The position numbers and the translations under genes were made by a program. 64,000 bases of DNA, taken from NCBI RefSeq assembly GCF_014204715.1, contig NZ_JACHLY010000002.1, forward strand, positions 186,001-250,000. Direction: 5' to 3'. A model generated the notes under the pieces. The model made no database searches. It was not told the origin of the DNA and saw nothing but the letters and a program-made list of their open reading frames with translations. The stretch is from Streptomonospora salina (lineage in GTDB: Bacteria > Actinomycetota > Actinomycetes > Streptosporangiales > Streptosporangiaceae). Below, piece by piece: positions 9,409 to 20,281 of the stretch; within the stretch, counting starts at the first letter, position 1; each line of letters starts with the position of its first letter.

Positions 9409-10248
9409 ATGAGCACATCGAGCACGCTCCGCGAACGAGAGACCGCAGTACCGCGTCCGCGCAGTGCCAGTGGGGACAGCAGAACCGACGAAACCTATTA
9501 CGCCCGCACCCGCGAACTGTTCGACCGGCTCAAGAGCGCCGAGACGACGCCGGCCGAGCGCGACGAGATCTATCGGAACCTGGTGGATCTGCACACGCCG
9601 GTCGTACGCCGCATCGCCCGCCGCTACCGCAACCGCGGCGAGCCGGAGGAGGACCTGCGCCAGGTCGTGACCGTCGGCCTGGTCCAGGCGATCCGCGACT
9701 TCAAGCCCGACTACGGCAAGGAGTTCATCTCCTACGCGCTGCCGATGATGACGGGCGAGGTCAAACGCCACTTCCGGGACCGCACATGGGCGATCCGGGT
9801 GCCGCGCAAATACCAGGAGAAGCGCCCCGAGCTCAATCGCGTGACCTCGGCGTTCGCCCAGGAGAACGGACGCTCGCCCACGGTCGCCGAGATCGCCGAG
9901 CGGCTGGAGATGAGCGTCGACGACACGCTCGAACTGATCGACGCCTCCTCGGCCTACAGCGCGCTGTCCCTCGACGTCCCCTACGGGACCGAGGAAGAGG
10001 ACAAGACGCTGGGCGACACGCTCGGCGAGGAAGACCACGCCCTGGAGACCGCCGCCGACCGGGCGTCGCTGCGCCCGGCCCTGGCCACGCTCTCCGCACG
10101 CGACCGCAGGATCGTGCTCCTGCGTTTCGCCGGGAACAAGACCCAGGCCGAGATCGCCCAGATCGTGGGCCTGTCGCAGATGCACGTGTCGCGGACCCTC
10201 TCGGCGTCGCTGGCCAAGCTGCGCAAGCAGCTCGTACCCGACGTCTAG
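9409..10248 (+). CDS. SigB/SigF/SigG-family RNA polymerase sigma factor
   Basis: 279 residues with regions 2, 3 and 4 of a group-3 stress or sporulation sigma factor. Region 2 contains EEDLRQVVTVGLVQAIRDF and YALPMMTGEVKRHFRD. Region 3 contains VPRKYQEKRPEL. Region 4 ends in the helix-turn-helix TQAEIAQIVGLSQMHVSR. The ATG at 9409 has GCGAGGA 8 bp upstream. In actinobacteria such factors serve osmotic or oxidative stress and are usually held by an RsbW-type anti-sigma factor; none lies adjacent here. Its TAG stop overlaps the end of a decayed transposase on the other strand, so the last codons may have been altered by an insertion. Confidence 0.9.
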   Translation: MSTSSTLRERETAVPRPRSASGDSRTDETYYARTRELFDRLKSAETTPAERDEIYRNLVDLHTPVVRRIARRYRNRGEPEEDLRQVVTVGLVQAIRDFKPDYGKEFISYALPMMTGEVKRHFRDRTWAIRVPRKYQEKRPELNRVTSAFAQENGRSPTVAEIAERLEMSVDDTLELIDASSAYSALSLDVPYGTEEEDKTLGDTLGEEDHALETAADRASLRPALATLSARDRRIVLLRFAGNKTQAEIAQIVGLSQMHVSRTLSASLAKLRKQLVPDV

Positions 10249-10460
10249 GGCCCGTTCACGAAGGTGTCGCTGCGGGCCGCGCAGCCGGATGTCGATCACG
10301 TCGATCCGGCCCGCGGCCTCGCAGCGCAGGGCGGGCTCGTCGAAGCGCGCGGCCACCGCACGGAACCGCGTGGGCAGGCCCATCCCCGCACTCCGCCGCG
10401 TAGCGCAACCGGCGCGGGTCCACGGCCGGCGGGCTGCCGCCGGCCGATTCCCGTGCCTGC
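10245..10460 (-). pseudogene. C-terminal relic of an IS5-type DDE transposase
   Basis: Three reading frames on the minus strand must be joined to recover family motifs. The pieces are GGSPPAVDPRRLRYAAECG, carrying the last acidic residue of the DDE triad in a region usually reading GGRPPAFDP...HAVECG; then FRAVAARFDEPALRCEAA, usually AVATRFDKLALRYEA; then DTFVNGP followed by a stop, a common end of such transposases. At least two frameshifts and loss of everything upstream make it dead. The terminal stop (complement of CTA at 10245-10247) overlaps the sigma-factor stop codon, and the sequence there is CTAG, a preferred IS5-type target. The left end is approximate. The assignment rests on remembered family motifs, not a search. 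Confidence 0.6.
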
Positions 10461-10963
10461 GGCGGCCGCCGCCGACAGCGGTGTGCGGCGCCGCTCCCCC
10501 GCCGGGTGCGGCTGGGTCGACGACCCGCCGCGCGAGCGCCACACCCCGTGGTCGGCAGTCTCGGGGGCCGGGTGGCTCGCCCCGAGGGCCGGGGGCGCAC
10601 GGCGGCGCGGCAACGAGCCCGGCACGTCGTGGTGACGGCCCCGACCCGCCGGTCCATGCACCCGGCGGCATCGGCCCGGCCCCGCGGCTTCCCCGCGACC
10701 GGCGCCCGGACGCCACTGCGCTGCCACGTGCGCAGCGGGTGGCAGACCGACGGGCCTGTGGCGGTAGCGCTCGGGCACGTCGCGCCCGGATCCGCCGGCG
10801 CGGGTGCTCCGGCGGATCCCGTGCGTCGGTCGGCGGCGGCTCCGCGCGGCCGGCCTGCCGCGCGGACGCCCGCGGGACGGCAGCGGTTCGAGCGCCCCCG
10901 CTGCCCGTCGGCCCGGCGATGCCGCGCTCGGTCGGCTCGCGCCCGGCCGGTCCGGTCAGCCGG
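10461..10963. other. non-coding or decayed stretch between transposase relic and clpC
   Basis: About 500 bp in which every frame gives low-complexity Arg/Ala/Pro-rich peptides without a recognisable domain. Further degraded transposase sequence is possible but cannot be shown. Confidence 0.4.
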
Positions 10964-13543
<2,580 letters not shown>

Positions 13544-13615
13544 GTATGGACCTCCTCGTGGAATGGGGCACCGGTCCGTTCGGGAACGCCGGTACGGGGA
13601 TCGGGCACCGCGCCC

Positions 13616-13933
13616 TCACGCACTTCCGGGCTGGTAGTCGCCTTTGGGGCGCGGTCCCTGGCCCCGCGGGCTGACGTCGGAGCCGCCCTGGGGTGCCTCC
13701 GGGGTCTCCGGATGGAAGCTCTGGTCGCCCTCCGTGGGCTCGGCGCCGTTCTCCAGCTCGGTGAGTCGCGACGTGAGGATCTCCAGCACGTTGGGCCGGT
13801 CGGCGTGCTCGCGCTCATAGGCGATCAGATCGCGCATCTGCTCCTCTGTCAGTGCGCGGACCCGATGCTGCAGGGTTCCGACCGGCAATCCCTCATAGCC
13901 CTCGATCGGCGGCGCGTTCCGCTCAGCGGACAT
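13616..13933 (-). CDS. small DUF8129-like actinobacterial protein upstream of clpC
   Basis: 105 residues. The first half has a compact pattern (EGYEGLPVGTLQHRVRALT, EEQMRDLIAYEREH, RPNVLEILTSRL) resembling the DUF8129-type module seen in actinobacterial proteins. That module is typically two or three helices in which the YE..H..RP..L motif is conserved. The last 40 residues are polar, Pro/Gly-rich and probably disordered. The ATG at 13933 has GGAGTGATG upstream. It precedes clpC on the same strand by 72 bp. An adaptor or substrate role for ClpC is possible but is inference only. Confidence 0.7.
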   Translation of the reverse strand: MSAERNAPPIEGYEGLPVGTLQHRVRALTEEQMRDLIAYEREHADRPNVLEILTSRLTELENGAEPTEGDQSFHPETPEAPQGGSDVSPRGQGPRPKGDYQPGSA

Positions 13934-14194
13934 GGAACATCACTCCGTTCGCCGCGTTCTCGTCCCGGCGGCGGTTGCATTGCCAGAGCGCACCGCGGCG
14001 CCGCGTTTTCCTCGGGGCCGCTGCTACCCGGTCCCTCGGCGGCGAAACAGCCGGTCGGGCGTGGGCGGACCACGCCCGACCGCCCCCGCGAAAGGCGCGA
14101 TTCCGGCGGCACGGGCGCCGATCGCCGCGACGTTTGGGCGAGTCGCCGTGTGATAGCGGGTAGAAGGCGCAAACCCGCCTCTGAAAGGAACAGC

Positions 14195-14587
14195 ATGGGC
14201 ACGATCCCCGCCGACCGCGAGGACATCCTCTACAAGCGCAGCTTCGCGCACGTGGCGACGCTGGGGCCGCGCGGCGAGCCGCAGGCCAATCCGGTGTGGA
14301 TCGACTGGGACGGCGCGCACGTGCGCTTCAGCCAGACCCGCGCCCGGCAGAAGTACCGCAATCTGCTGCGCGACGACCGCATCGCGATGTCGGTGCAGGA
14401 CCCCGACGACCCGTACCGCTACATCGAGATCCGCGGCCGGGTGGAGTCGGTGGAGGAGGACGGCGGGAACGCCTTCATCGACCGTCTGGCCCAGCGCTAC
14501 CTCGACGAGGAACGCTACCCCTGGGCGGCGCCGGACGAGGAGCGGGTCGTGATCTCGGTGCGTCCGGAGCACGCCACCAAGCAGTGA
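14195..14587 (+). CDS. PPOX-class flavin/F420-dependent oxidoreductase
   Basis: 130 residues, a single split-barrel domain. Typical family pieces are VATLGPRGEPQANPVWIDWDG, the dimer-interface strand HVRFSQTRARQKYRNLLRDDR, and the C-terminal YRYIEIRGRVE. The length matches actinobacterial F420-dependent Rv1155-like proteins, so F420 or FMN is the likely cofactor; substrate unknown. The ATG at 14195 is preceded by GAAAGGAA at the right distance. It is divergent from the clpC unit across a 261-bp intergenic region. Confidence 0.85.
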   Translation: MGTIPADREDILYKRSFAHVATLGPRGEPQANPVWIDWDGAHVRFSQTRARQKYRNLLRDDRIAMSVQDPDDPYRYIEIRGRVESVEEDGGNAFIDRLAQRYLDEERYPWAAPDEERVVISVRPEHATKQ

Positions 14588-14880
14588 CAGCGCCCGACGG
14601 GGGCCTGCGCACCCGCCGGGAACGGTCGTGCCCGGCCTGGCGCTGCGGTCGGACCCCACCCCGCCGGGGCGTGCGCGGCGCTGGACGCAGCCGGGGCGGT
14701 GCGCCACTACACTATGCACCGCGCGGATCGTTCAATCCTCAACCAAATGTGGACGGGCGGTCCTGCGCCGGGGCCGGGGGCGCCGACGAGTTTTCGCCGG
14801 GCCCGCGACCGCGCCCGCGAGGCCGTCCGTCCCGGTCTCGCGGGCGCCCCCTCTTCGCCGGCCCGCCCCGCCCGGACCGC
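14588..14880. other. intergenic region, no gene recognised
   Basis: GC-rich apart from a short AT-richer patch around 14705-14750. Frames on both strands give Arg/Pro-rich peptides without recognisable domains. It borders the ctaD relic and may be part of the same scar. Confidence 0.35.
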
Positions 14881-15035
14881 TGCAGACAGCCGGCGGCTGA
14901 CGGCGTTCATCCGGAAAGACCGCGTCGGGAGCGCCGATCCGCAGCGGCACGACCACGTTCGCGAACCCGGCGAACAGCGGAGTCGCGAACAGCAGCGCCG
15001 TGAACGGTGCAGAGCCGGTTGCGGCCCTCGTGGCT
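14881..15035 (-). pseudogene. ctaD: relic of cytochrome c oxidase subunit I (ctaD)
   Basis: About 150 bp on the minus strand encodes a short, frame-broken piece of heme-copper oxidase subunit I. The longest frame holds [18 protein letters not shown] and RIGAPDAVFP, the family's very conserved [30 protein letters not shown]-type segment with few changes. In a shifted frame just before it stands RNRLCTVHG (compare NQLFTMHGT), and after it, again shifted, MNAV (compare RMNA). Two frameshifts and no flanking gene mean it is non-functional. It probably derives from a duplicated or transferred ctaD; the functional copy is not in this window. Confidence 0.75.
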
Positions 15036-15262
15036 CGTCACCCGGTGCGTGCGGTGCTGCGGCGCTGCGCGCGGCGGTGCTCCGGATTCCGGGCCGCGTC
15101 CGGCTCGGCCGGGTTTGACACCGAGAGCCGGCGGTAGTGGTGCGGGCGAGGAAGGCTGCGGCCCGCTCGCGGCCGCCGTTGCGGCTCATCGCCGAGCGCC
15201 CGGCCGCCCGCGGGCCGCGCAGACGGATGCTGTCCTCGGACAGCCGACCCGGGAGTATTGCG

Positions 15263-15682
15263 ATGGCCGAGCAGATCCACGAGATCATGACGCAGCCGCC
15301 CTACACCGTCCCGCCGGAGACGACGCTGCACGAGGCAGCCGTGATCATGCGCGACAAGGACATCGGCGACGTTCTGGTGACCGACGGCGATTCGGTGCTG
15401 GGCATACTGACCGACCGCGACATCGTGGTGCGCTGCGTCGCCGACGGCGCGGACTGCGCGCGCTCCACCGCCCGCAACGCGGTGAGCGAGCATCCGGCGG
15501 TCGTGGGGCCGCGCGACGACGTCGACGACGCCGTGCACATCATGCGCAGCAACGCGGTGCGCCGACTGCCGGTGGTCGACGGCGGCCGCCCCGTGGGTGT
15601 GGTGTCACTGGGTGATCTGGCGGTGGAGCGCGACCCCGCGTCGGTACTCGCCATGGTCAGCGGGAGCCACGGCAACACGTGA
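15263..15682 (+). CDS. CBS-domain pair protein
   Basis: 139 residues consisting of two CBS motifs and little else. The first runs IMTQPPYTVPPETTLHEAA to GILTDRDIVVR. The second runs from PAVVGPRDDVDDAV to RRLPVVDGGRPVGVVSLGDLA. Stand-alone CBS pairs of this type bind adenine nucleotides and act as energy or stress sensors in actinobacteria. The ATG at 15263 follows GGGAG with 7 bp spacing. A TTGACA at 15115 lies upstream without a convincing -10. It is followed by a convergent terminator and the four-helix Cys-rich gene. Confidence 0.88.
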   Translation: MAEQIHEIMTQPPYTVPPETTLHEAAVIMRDKDIGDVLVTDGDSVLGILTDRDIVVRCVADGADCARSTARNAVSEHPAVVGPRDDVDDAVHIMRSNAVRRLPVVDGGRPVGVVSLGDLAVERDPASVLAMVSGSHGNT

Positions 15683-15726
15683 ACGCGCGGTGCGGGCGCT
15701 GCGCGCCCTGCGATCCCCGTCCCGGG

Positions 15727-15752
15727 GCGGGGTACGGACGGCCGTACCCCGC
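15727..15752. terminator. bidirectional hairpin between CBS and copper-storage-like genes
   Basis: An 11-bp perfect stem (15727-15737 with 15742-15752, GCGGGGTACGG and its complement) closes a 4-nt loop between two convergent genes. Confidence 0.65.
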
Positions 15753-15809
15753 TGCCGGAGTCGCCGGCATGCCCGGCGTGACCTCGTCGGCCGCGCGGGC
15801 GGCCCCGGG

Positions 15810-16232
15810 CTAGTGCAGTTGTTCCTGGACGTGGGTCAGGAACTGCCGGCACGCGTCCTCGGCCAACCGGCACCGGTCGGCGCACAGGCGGCAGTGCTCG
15901 TGCTCGCCGGCGTGGCGTTCGCATTCGCGGGCGCAGGCCCCGGTATAGAGGATCGCGGTCTCCAGTAGGCCGCGGTGCAGCTCGGGATCGGGGGCGGTGC
16001 GCCGGGTGAGTACGCGCTCGGCTGCGGAGCAGATGTCGGCGCAATCGAGGTTGAGCCGTACGCAGGCCACGAGCCCGGCCGCGTCGGGCTCGCCCAGGCA
16101 GGCGTCGGCGCAGGCCGTACAGGACTGGGAGCAGGCGGTCAGCCGCTCCACCGTGGTCTTGAGCAGGTCGACGTCGGCGACGCCGACGCCGCGCGGATGG
16201 CTGCGCAGGAACTCTTCCGTCTGGGTCGGCAT
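15810..16232 (-). CDS. Cys-rich four-helix-bundle copper-binding protein (Csp-like)
   Basis: 140 residues with about 14 cysteines placed on predicted helices in the CxxxC pattern of cytosolic copper-storage proteins (CSQSCTACADAC, LDCADICSAAE, TGACARECERH, HCRLCADRCRLAEDAC). His and Met-poor helices of this type line a four-helix bundle that can hold many Cu(I) ions. No signal peptide is seen, so it should be cytoplasmic. The ATG at 16232 has GAAGAGGTG upstream; a GTG two codons earlier is also possible. It is divergent from the hydrolase at 16419. Confidence 0.85.
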   Translation of the reverse strand: MPTQTEEFLRSHPRGVGVADVDLLKTTVERLTACSQSCTACADACLGEPDAAGLVACVRLNLDCADICSAAERVLTRRTAPDPELHRGLLETAILYTGACARECERHAGEHEHCRLCADRCRLAEDACRQFLTHVQEQLH

Positions 16233-16418
16233 GGTCACAGCACCTCTTCCGCTCGGGGTGGCGGGCCCGGGTCTGTCCGGTCCGCTACCGAGATCGGCGA
16301 GTGCCAAACCCGGCGCCGCCGGGGCGTCCCGGACCCGGGTTTGCCGCGGTCGTGTCCAGGTAGCGGGCCCGAGGACACGCGGCCGACGGTGCGACGACGC
16401 GGCCGGAAAGGACCGGAC

Positions 16419-17084
16419 ATGGACGTGCGCAGTGTCGCGGTGGATGACGGCGACGCCGTCCTGCCGGGCGATCTGACGGTGCCGACAGACGCGACGGGGG
16501 TGGTGCTGTTCGCCCACGGCAGCGGAAGTTCGCGGCACAGCCCCCGCAACCGGGAGGTGGCCGACGCGCTCGCCAAGGCGGGATCGGCCACGCTGCTCAT
16601 CGACCTGCTCACCGAGGACGAGGGACGCGTCGACGCGGTGACGCGGGAGCTGCGCTTCGACATCGGGTTGCTGACGCGCCGGCTGGCGGCGGCGATCGAC
16701 TGGCTGGGTGCGGACTCCCGAACGGCCGGGCTGGACGTGGGGCTGTTCGGGGCGAGCACGGGGGCCGCGGCGGCGCTGCGGGCCGCGGCCGAGCGCCCGC
16801 AGCGCGTCGGCGCGGTGGTCGCGCGGGGCGGCCGGGTGGACCTGGCCGAGGACCGCCTCGCCGACGTGCACGCTCCGGTGCTGATGATCGCGGGCAGCGA
16901 CGACGAGCCCGTCGTGCGGGCCTCGTTCGAGGCGGCCCAGCACCTGCACGTCCTCCACGACGTCCACGTGGTTCCCGACGCCACCCACCTCTTCGAGGAG
17001 CCGGGTGCGCTGGAGCAGGTGACCGGAACGGCGATGGCCTGGTTCCGCGACCACCTGGGCGCCGGCACCGGGCAGCAGGGCTGA
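16419..17084 (+). CDS. alpha/beta hydrolase of the dienelactone hydrolase-like type
   Basis: 221 residues. The oxyanion strand VVLFAHGSGSSRHSPRN near residue 30 is followed by a nucleophile elbow with Ser in FGASTGAAA. The acid is in AGSDDEPV and the His in PDATHLFEEP, so the Ser-Asp-His triad appears complete. Similar small proteins are annotated as DLH-family hydrolases or are found next to phosphoribosyltransferases; the substrate is unknown. The ATG at 16419 follows GGAAAGGA with 6 bp spacing. Divergent from the copper-storage-like gene across 186 bp. Confidence 0.85.
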   Translation: MDVRSVAVDDGDAVLPGDLTVPTDATGVVLFAHGSGSSRHSPRNREVADALAKAGSATLLIDLLTEDEGRVDAVTRELRFDIGLLTRRLAAAIDWLGADSRTAGLDVGLFGASTGAAAALRAAAERPQRVGAVVARGGRVDLAEDRLADVHAPVLMIAGSDDEPVVRASFEAAQHLHVLHDVHVVPDATHLFEEPGALEQVTGTAMAWFRDHLGAGTGQQG

Positions 17085-17517
17085 TGCGCCCGGCCCCGCC
17101 CCGCACGACCGCGCTTTACTCGCCCCCAGGCGGATCCGTCAAGGCGAGCGTGTGGCCGGATTCGGACAGCTCGGTCCTGCGGCGTCCGGCGCCCCGTACC
17201 TGACCTGATCATCGACCGGTCCGGACGCCGCTCCGGCGCGCCGGCCGCCGTTCCGCGGAAACCGCCCCCATTGCCTCGCAAAAAACTAATAGTTAAGTTT
17301 CCTAAAAATACGGCGGACACCGACGGGACCCCCGATGAGCGACCCTGCACCCCGCCCCGGCCGCCCGCGCGCACCGCCGCACCACCGCTGCGGCCGACCC
17401 CCGACCCTGCCCGGCGCCCCGCCGCCGCAGACGCGCCGGTCGCCGAGCGACCCACGGCCCGCTCGGCGACCGGACCCCATCCCCCCGCCCCGTTCGGCGA
17501 AATAGGAGCGAACGCAC
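17085..17517 (+). promoter_or_regulatory. chitinase upstream region with an isolated AT-rich island
   Basis: In 430 bp of very GC-rich DNA, 17277-17312 is almost all A/T. It contains the 11-bp palindrome AACTAATAGTT (17284-17294) directly followed by AAGTTTCCTAA. Related AT-rich GTTTCC-containing sites occur upstream of polysaccharide-degrading genes in streptomycetes, so this is probably the promoter/operator of the chitinase, with a leader of roughly 200 nt. No protein-coding gene is seen. TAGGAG lies just before the chitinase start. Confidence 0.5.
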
Positions 17518-19497
17518 GTGAAAACCCCCCGCATCAGACCGGCGGCCGCAGCCGCCTTCGCCGCCGTCCTCGCGGCGAGCCCGATGTCGGCAGCGCCCGC
17601 GGCGGCCGACGCCTCCGACGCCACCGTCGTCTACACCGAAGGCCAGACCTGGGAATCCGGGTACAGCGGCCAGTTCACCGTCATCAACGACGGCGACAGC
17701 GCCCTGCAAGACTGGACGCTGGAGTTCACCCTCCCCGACGGCGCCTCGCTGACCAGCATCTGGAACGCCGACGTCACCGAATCCGGCGGCACCTACACCG
17801 TCACCCCGCCGAGCTGGGGCGCACCGGTGCCCGCCGGAGGCAGCTACGGCATCGGATTCAACGGCTCCTTCTCCGACGGCGTGACCGCCACCAAACCCGC
17901 GACCTGCACGCTCGACGACGCGCCGTGCTCGGGCGGAGCGCCCTCCGACGACACCGAGGCGCCCTCGGCGCCCGGCGGCCTGAACAGCACCGGGCAGACC
18001 GCCGACAGCGCGACACTGGCCTGGGACGCCGCCACCGACGACGTCGGCGTCGCCGGTTACGAGGTGCTGCGCGAGGGCGAGGTCGCGGTCGCGACCACCG
18101 GCACCGCGACCTCCACCACCGTCGGCGGACTTCAGCCCGACACCGAGTACGCGTTCTCGGTGCGCGCCTACGACGCGGCCGGCAACCGCTCGGACGCCGC
18201 GGCCCCGGTGACCGTGCGCACCGCGGCCGACGACGGCGGCACCGACCCCGGCCCCGATCCCGGGCCGGGCGGCGACCGCCGGGTCGGCTACTTCACCCAA
18301 TGGGGCATCTACGACCGCGATTACCAGGTCCAGGACATGGACACCAGCGGGACGGCCGAGAAGCTGACCCACGTCAACTACGCCTTCGCCAACGTCTCCG
18401 CCGACGGCCAGTGCTTCATGGCCAACCAGCCCGGCGAAGGCGACGCCTACGCCGACTACGGCAAGTCCTTCGCCGCCGCCGAGAGCGTCGACGGCGAGGG
18501 CGACACCTGGGACCAGCCGCTGCGCGGCAACTTCAACCAGCTGCGCGAGCTCAAGGCCGCCCACCCCGGCCTCAAGGTACTCGTCTCGCTGGGCGGATGG
18601 ACCTGGTCGAAGAACCTCTCCGACGCCGCGCTGACCGCCGAGTCCCGCGAGCGGCTGGTCAGCTCCTGCGTCGACATGTACCTGCGCGGCAACCTGCCGG
18701 TGATCGACGGCGCCGGGGGCACCGGGGCCGCCGCGGGCGTGTTCGACGGCATCGACCTGGACTGGGAGTGGCCGGCGTCGGCGGGCCACCCCGACAACAC
18801 CTTCCGCCCGCAGGACAAGGAGAACTTCACCGCCCTGGTGCAGGAGTTCCGCGACCAGATCGACGCCCTCGGCGCCGAGAACGGCCGCGACTACGAACTG
18901 AGTTCCTTCATGGCGGCCGACCCCGGCAAGATCGAGGCCGGCTACGAGGTGGGGCCGCTGATGGACGACTTCGACTTCGTCACCGTGCAGGGCTACGACT
19001 TCCACGGCGGCTGGGAGGACACCGCCAACCACCAGTCCAACCTGACGCCGATCCCCGGCGATCCCGGGCCGGACACCTACAGCATGCAGGAGACGATCCA
19101 GGCCTACATCGACCGCGGCGCCGACCCGGCCGACCTGGTGATGGGCGTCCCCTTCTACGGCCGCGGCTGGACCGGGGTCTCCCCCGGCCCCGACGGCGAC
19201 GGGTTGCACCAGCCCGCCGACGGCGCGGCGCCGGGTCCTTACGAGGACGGCATCGACGACTACAAGAACCTCACGGACCTCAGCGGATTCACGCTCCACC
19301 GCGACGAGGAGGCCGGCACCGCCTGGCTGTACGACGGTTCGACCTGGTGGACCTACGACGACCCCACCGCCATGCGGCAGAAGGTCGCCTGGGCCCGTGA
19401 ACAGGGGCTGGGCGGGATCATGGCCTGGTCCCTGGACGGCGACGACGCTCAGGGCAGTTTGATGGCGGCGATCGACGACGCCCTCGACGGCTCCTGA
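17518..19497 (+). CDS. secreted chitinase: CBM2 + fibronectin III + GH18
   Basis: 659 residues. A signal peptide covers about 1-31. A family-2 carbohydrate-binding module (about 35-130) carries aromatic residues W45, W66, W82 and W100 and a Cys pair. An FnIII domain covers about 148-236. A Pro/Gly/Asp linker is followed by a GH18 domain (about 253-655). The catalytic DxxDxDxE is D410-GID-LD-WE with proton donor E417, and SLGG precedes it at 357-360. It should hydrolyse chitin outside the cell by substrate-assisted catalysis. The GTG start at 17518 is supported by TAGGAG 10 bp upstream. It is followed by a strong hairpin and is monocistronic. Confidence 0.95.
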   Translation: MKTPRIRPAAAAAFAAVLAASPMSAAPAAADASDATVVYTEGQTWESGYSGQFTVINDGDSALQDWTLEFTLPDGASLTSIWNADVTESGGTYTVTPPSWGAPVPAGGSYGIGFNGSFSDGVTATKPATCTLDDAPCSGGAPSDDTEAPSAPGGLNSTGQTADSATLAWDAATDDVGVAGYEVLREGEVAVATTGTATSTTVGGLQPDTEYAFSVRAYDAAGNRSDAAAPVTVRTAADDGGTDPGPDPGPGGDRRVGYFTQWGIYDRDYQVQDMDTSGTAEKLTHVNYAFANVSADGQCFMANQPGEGDAYADYGKSFAAAESVDGEGDTWDQPLRGNFNQLRELKAAHPGLKVLVSLGGWTWSKNLSDAALTAESRERLVSSCVDMYLRGNLPVIDGAGGTGAAAGVFDGIDLDWEWPASAGHPDNTFRPQDKENFTALVQEFRDQIDALGAENGRDYELSSFMAADPGKIEAGYEVGPLMDDFDFVTVQGYDFHGGWEDTANHQSNLTPIPGDPGPDTYSMQETIQAYIDRGADPADLVMGVPFYGRGWTGVSPGPDGDGLHQPADGAAPGPYEDGIDDYKNLTDLSGFTLHRDEEAGTAWLYDGSTWWTYDDPTAMRQKVAWAREQGLGGIMAWSLDGDDAQGSLMAAIDDALDGS

Positions 19498-19514
19498 CCG
19501 ACCGCCCTGTTCCG

Positions 19515-19548
19515 CGGGGGCCGGGCGCTCCTCCCGGCCCGGCCCCCG
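19515..19548 (+). terminator. hairpin terminator after the chitinase gene
   Basis: An 11-bp perfect stem (19515-19525 with 19538-19548, CGGGGGCCGGG and its complement) with a 12-nt loop begins 18 bp after the chitinase stop. Confidence 0.7.
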
Positions 19549-20281
19549 ACCGGGCGTGCGACCGCCGGGGTCAGCGGCGGCCGCACGCCTTTCGCGTGCG
19601 CGGCCTCTTCCGGTACCGGCGGTGCACGACGGCTTCGCGGGTCCCGTGCGAGGCCGTCCGGAACGGACGCACGGGCTACGCGCCCGAATGCTCGCGTGTC
19701 GATCCTGCGGGCGGGCGGGCAGCGCGCCCGGCGGCGCCGGTACCCGTCCCGTGCCGCCCCTGTGGCGGCCCGGCGCCTGCGGCTCCCCCGAAGACCGCGA
19801 GGCTCCGGCCTGGGACGGTTTCCGCGTGGCGCGTACTCCCGTCCGGGGCGGCGGGGTGCCCCGCGCGTAGCGGACAACCCCCACGCGGAAGAGGCCCTCG
19901 ACTCTTCCCTGCGCGTGTACGAAGGCGGCTATCCGCGAGCGTCGCGATCATGCATCCCCGCGGCCAAGGATTCACCCGTCGGTGCCCGCTCCGTGTGCGC
20001 GCTCACATCCGACGGAAACGCCGCATACAAGGAGCTTCGGCACCGTAACTCACATCACGGCCAGATAAATGGCATATGGGGATTTCGTAAACGGGTGCCC
20101 GTGTTGCAGCGCTCGGTGTCCCGCGACGGGGGCTCTGCCGCCCCCGGCGAGGATCAGCCGGTCCCGTCCTGCGGACCGCCCTGTTGCGCGTCCGAGCACC
20201 GGCCCTCCCGCGGCCGCACGGTGCCGCCGCCGACACCCGTCCACCGCGGTGTCTTCCTTCGCCATGCCTGCTGGAGTCCGA
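19549..20281. other. intergenic region upstream of the MFS exporter gene
   Basis: About 730 bp without a recognisable gene on either strand; frames give low-complexity Arg/Pro/Ala peptides. A small AT-richer patch around 20040-20095 (including GATAAATGGCATATG) is the likeliest promoter area for the downstream exporter, giving a leader of about 200 nt. No terminal repeats of a mobile element were seen. Confidence 0.4.

Noticed and set aside
15115-15143. TTGACA at 15115 as a strong promoter for the CBS gene
   Set aside because: The best -10 at the right distance is poor, so only the -35-like match remains.
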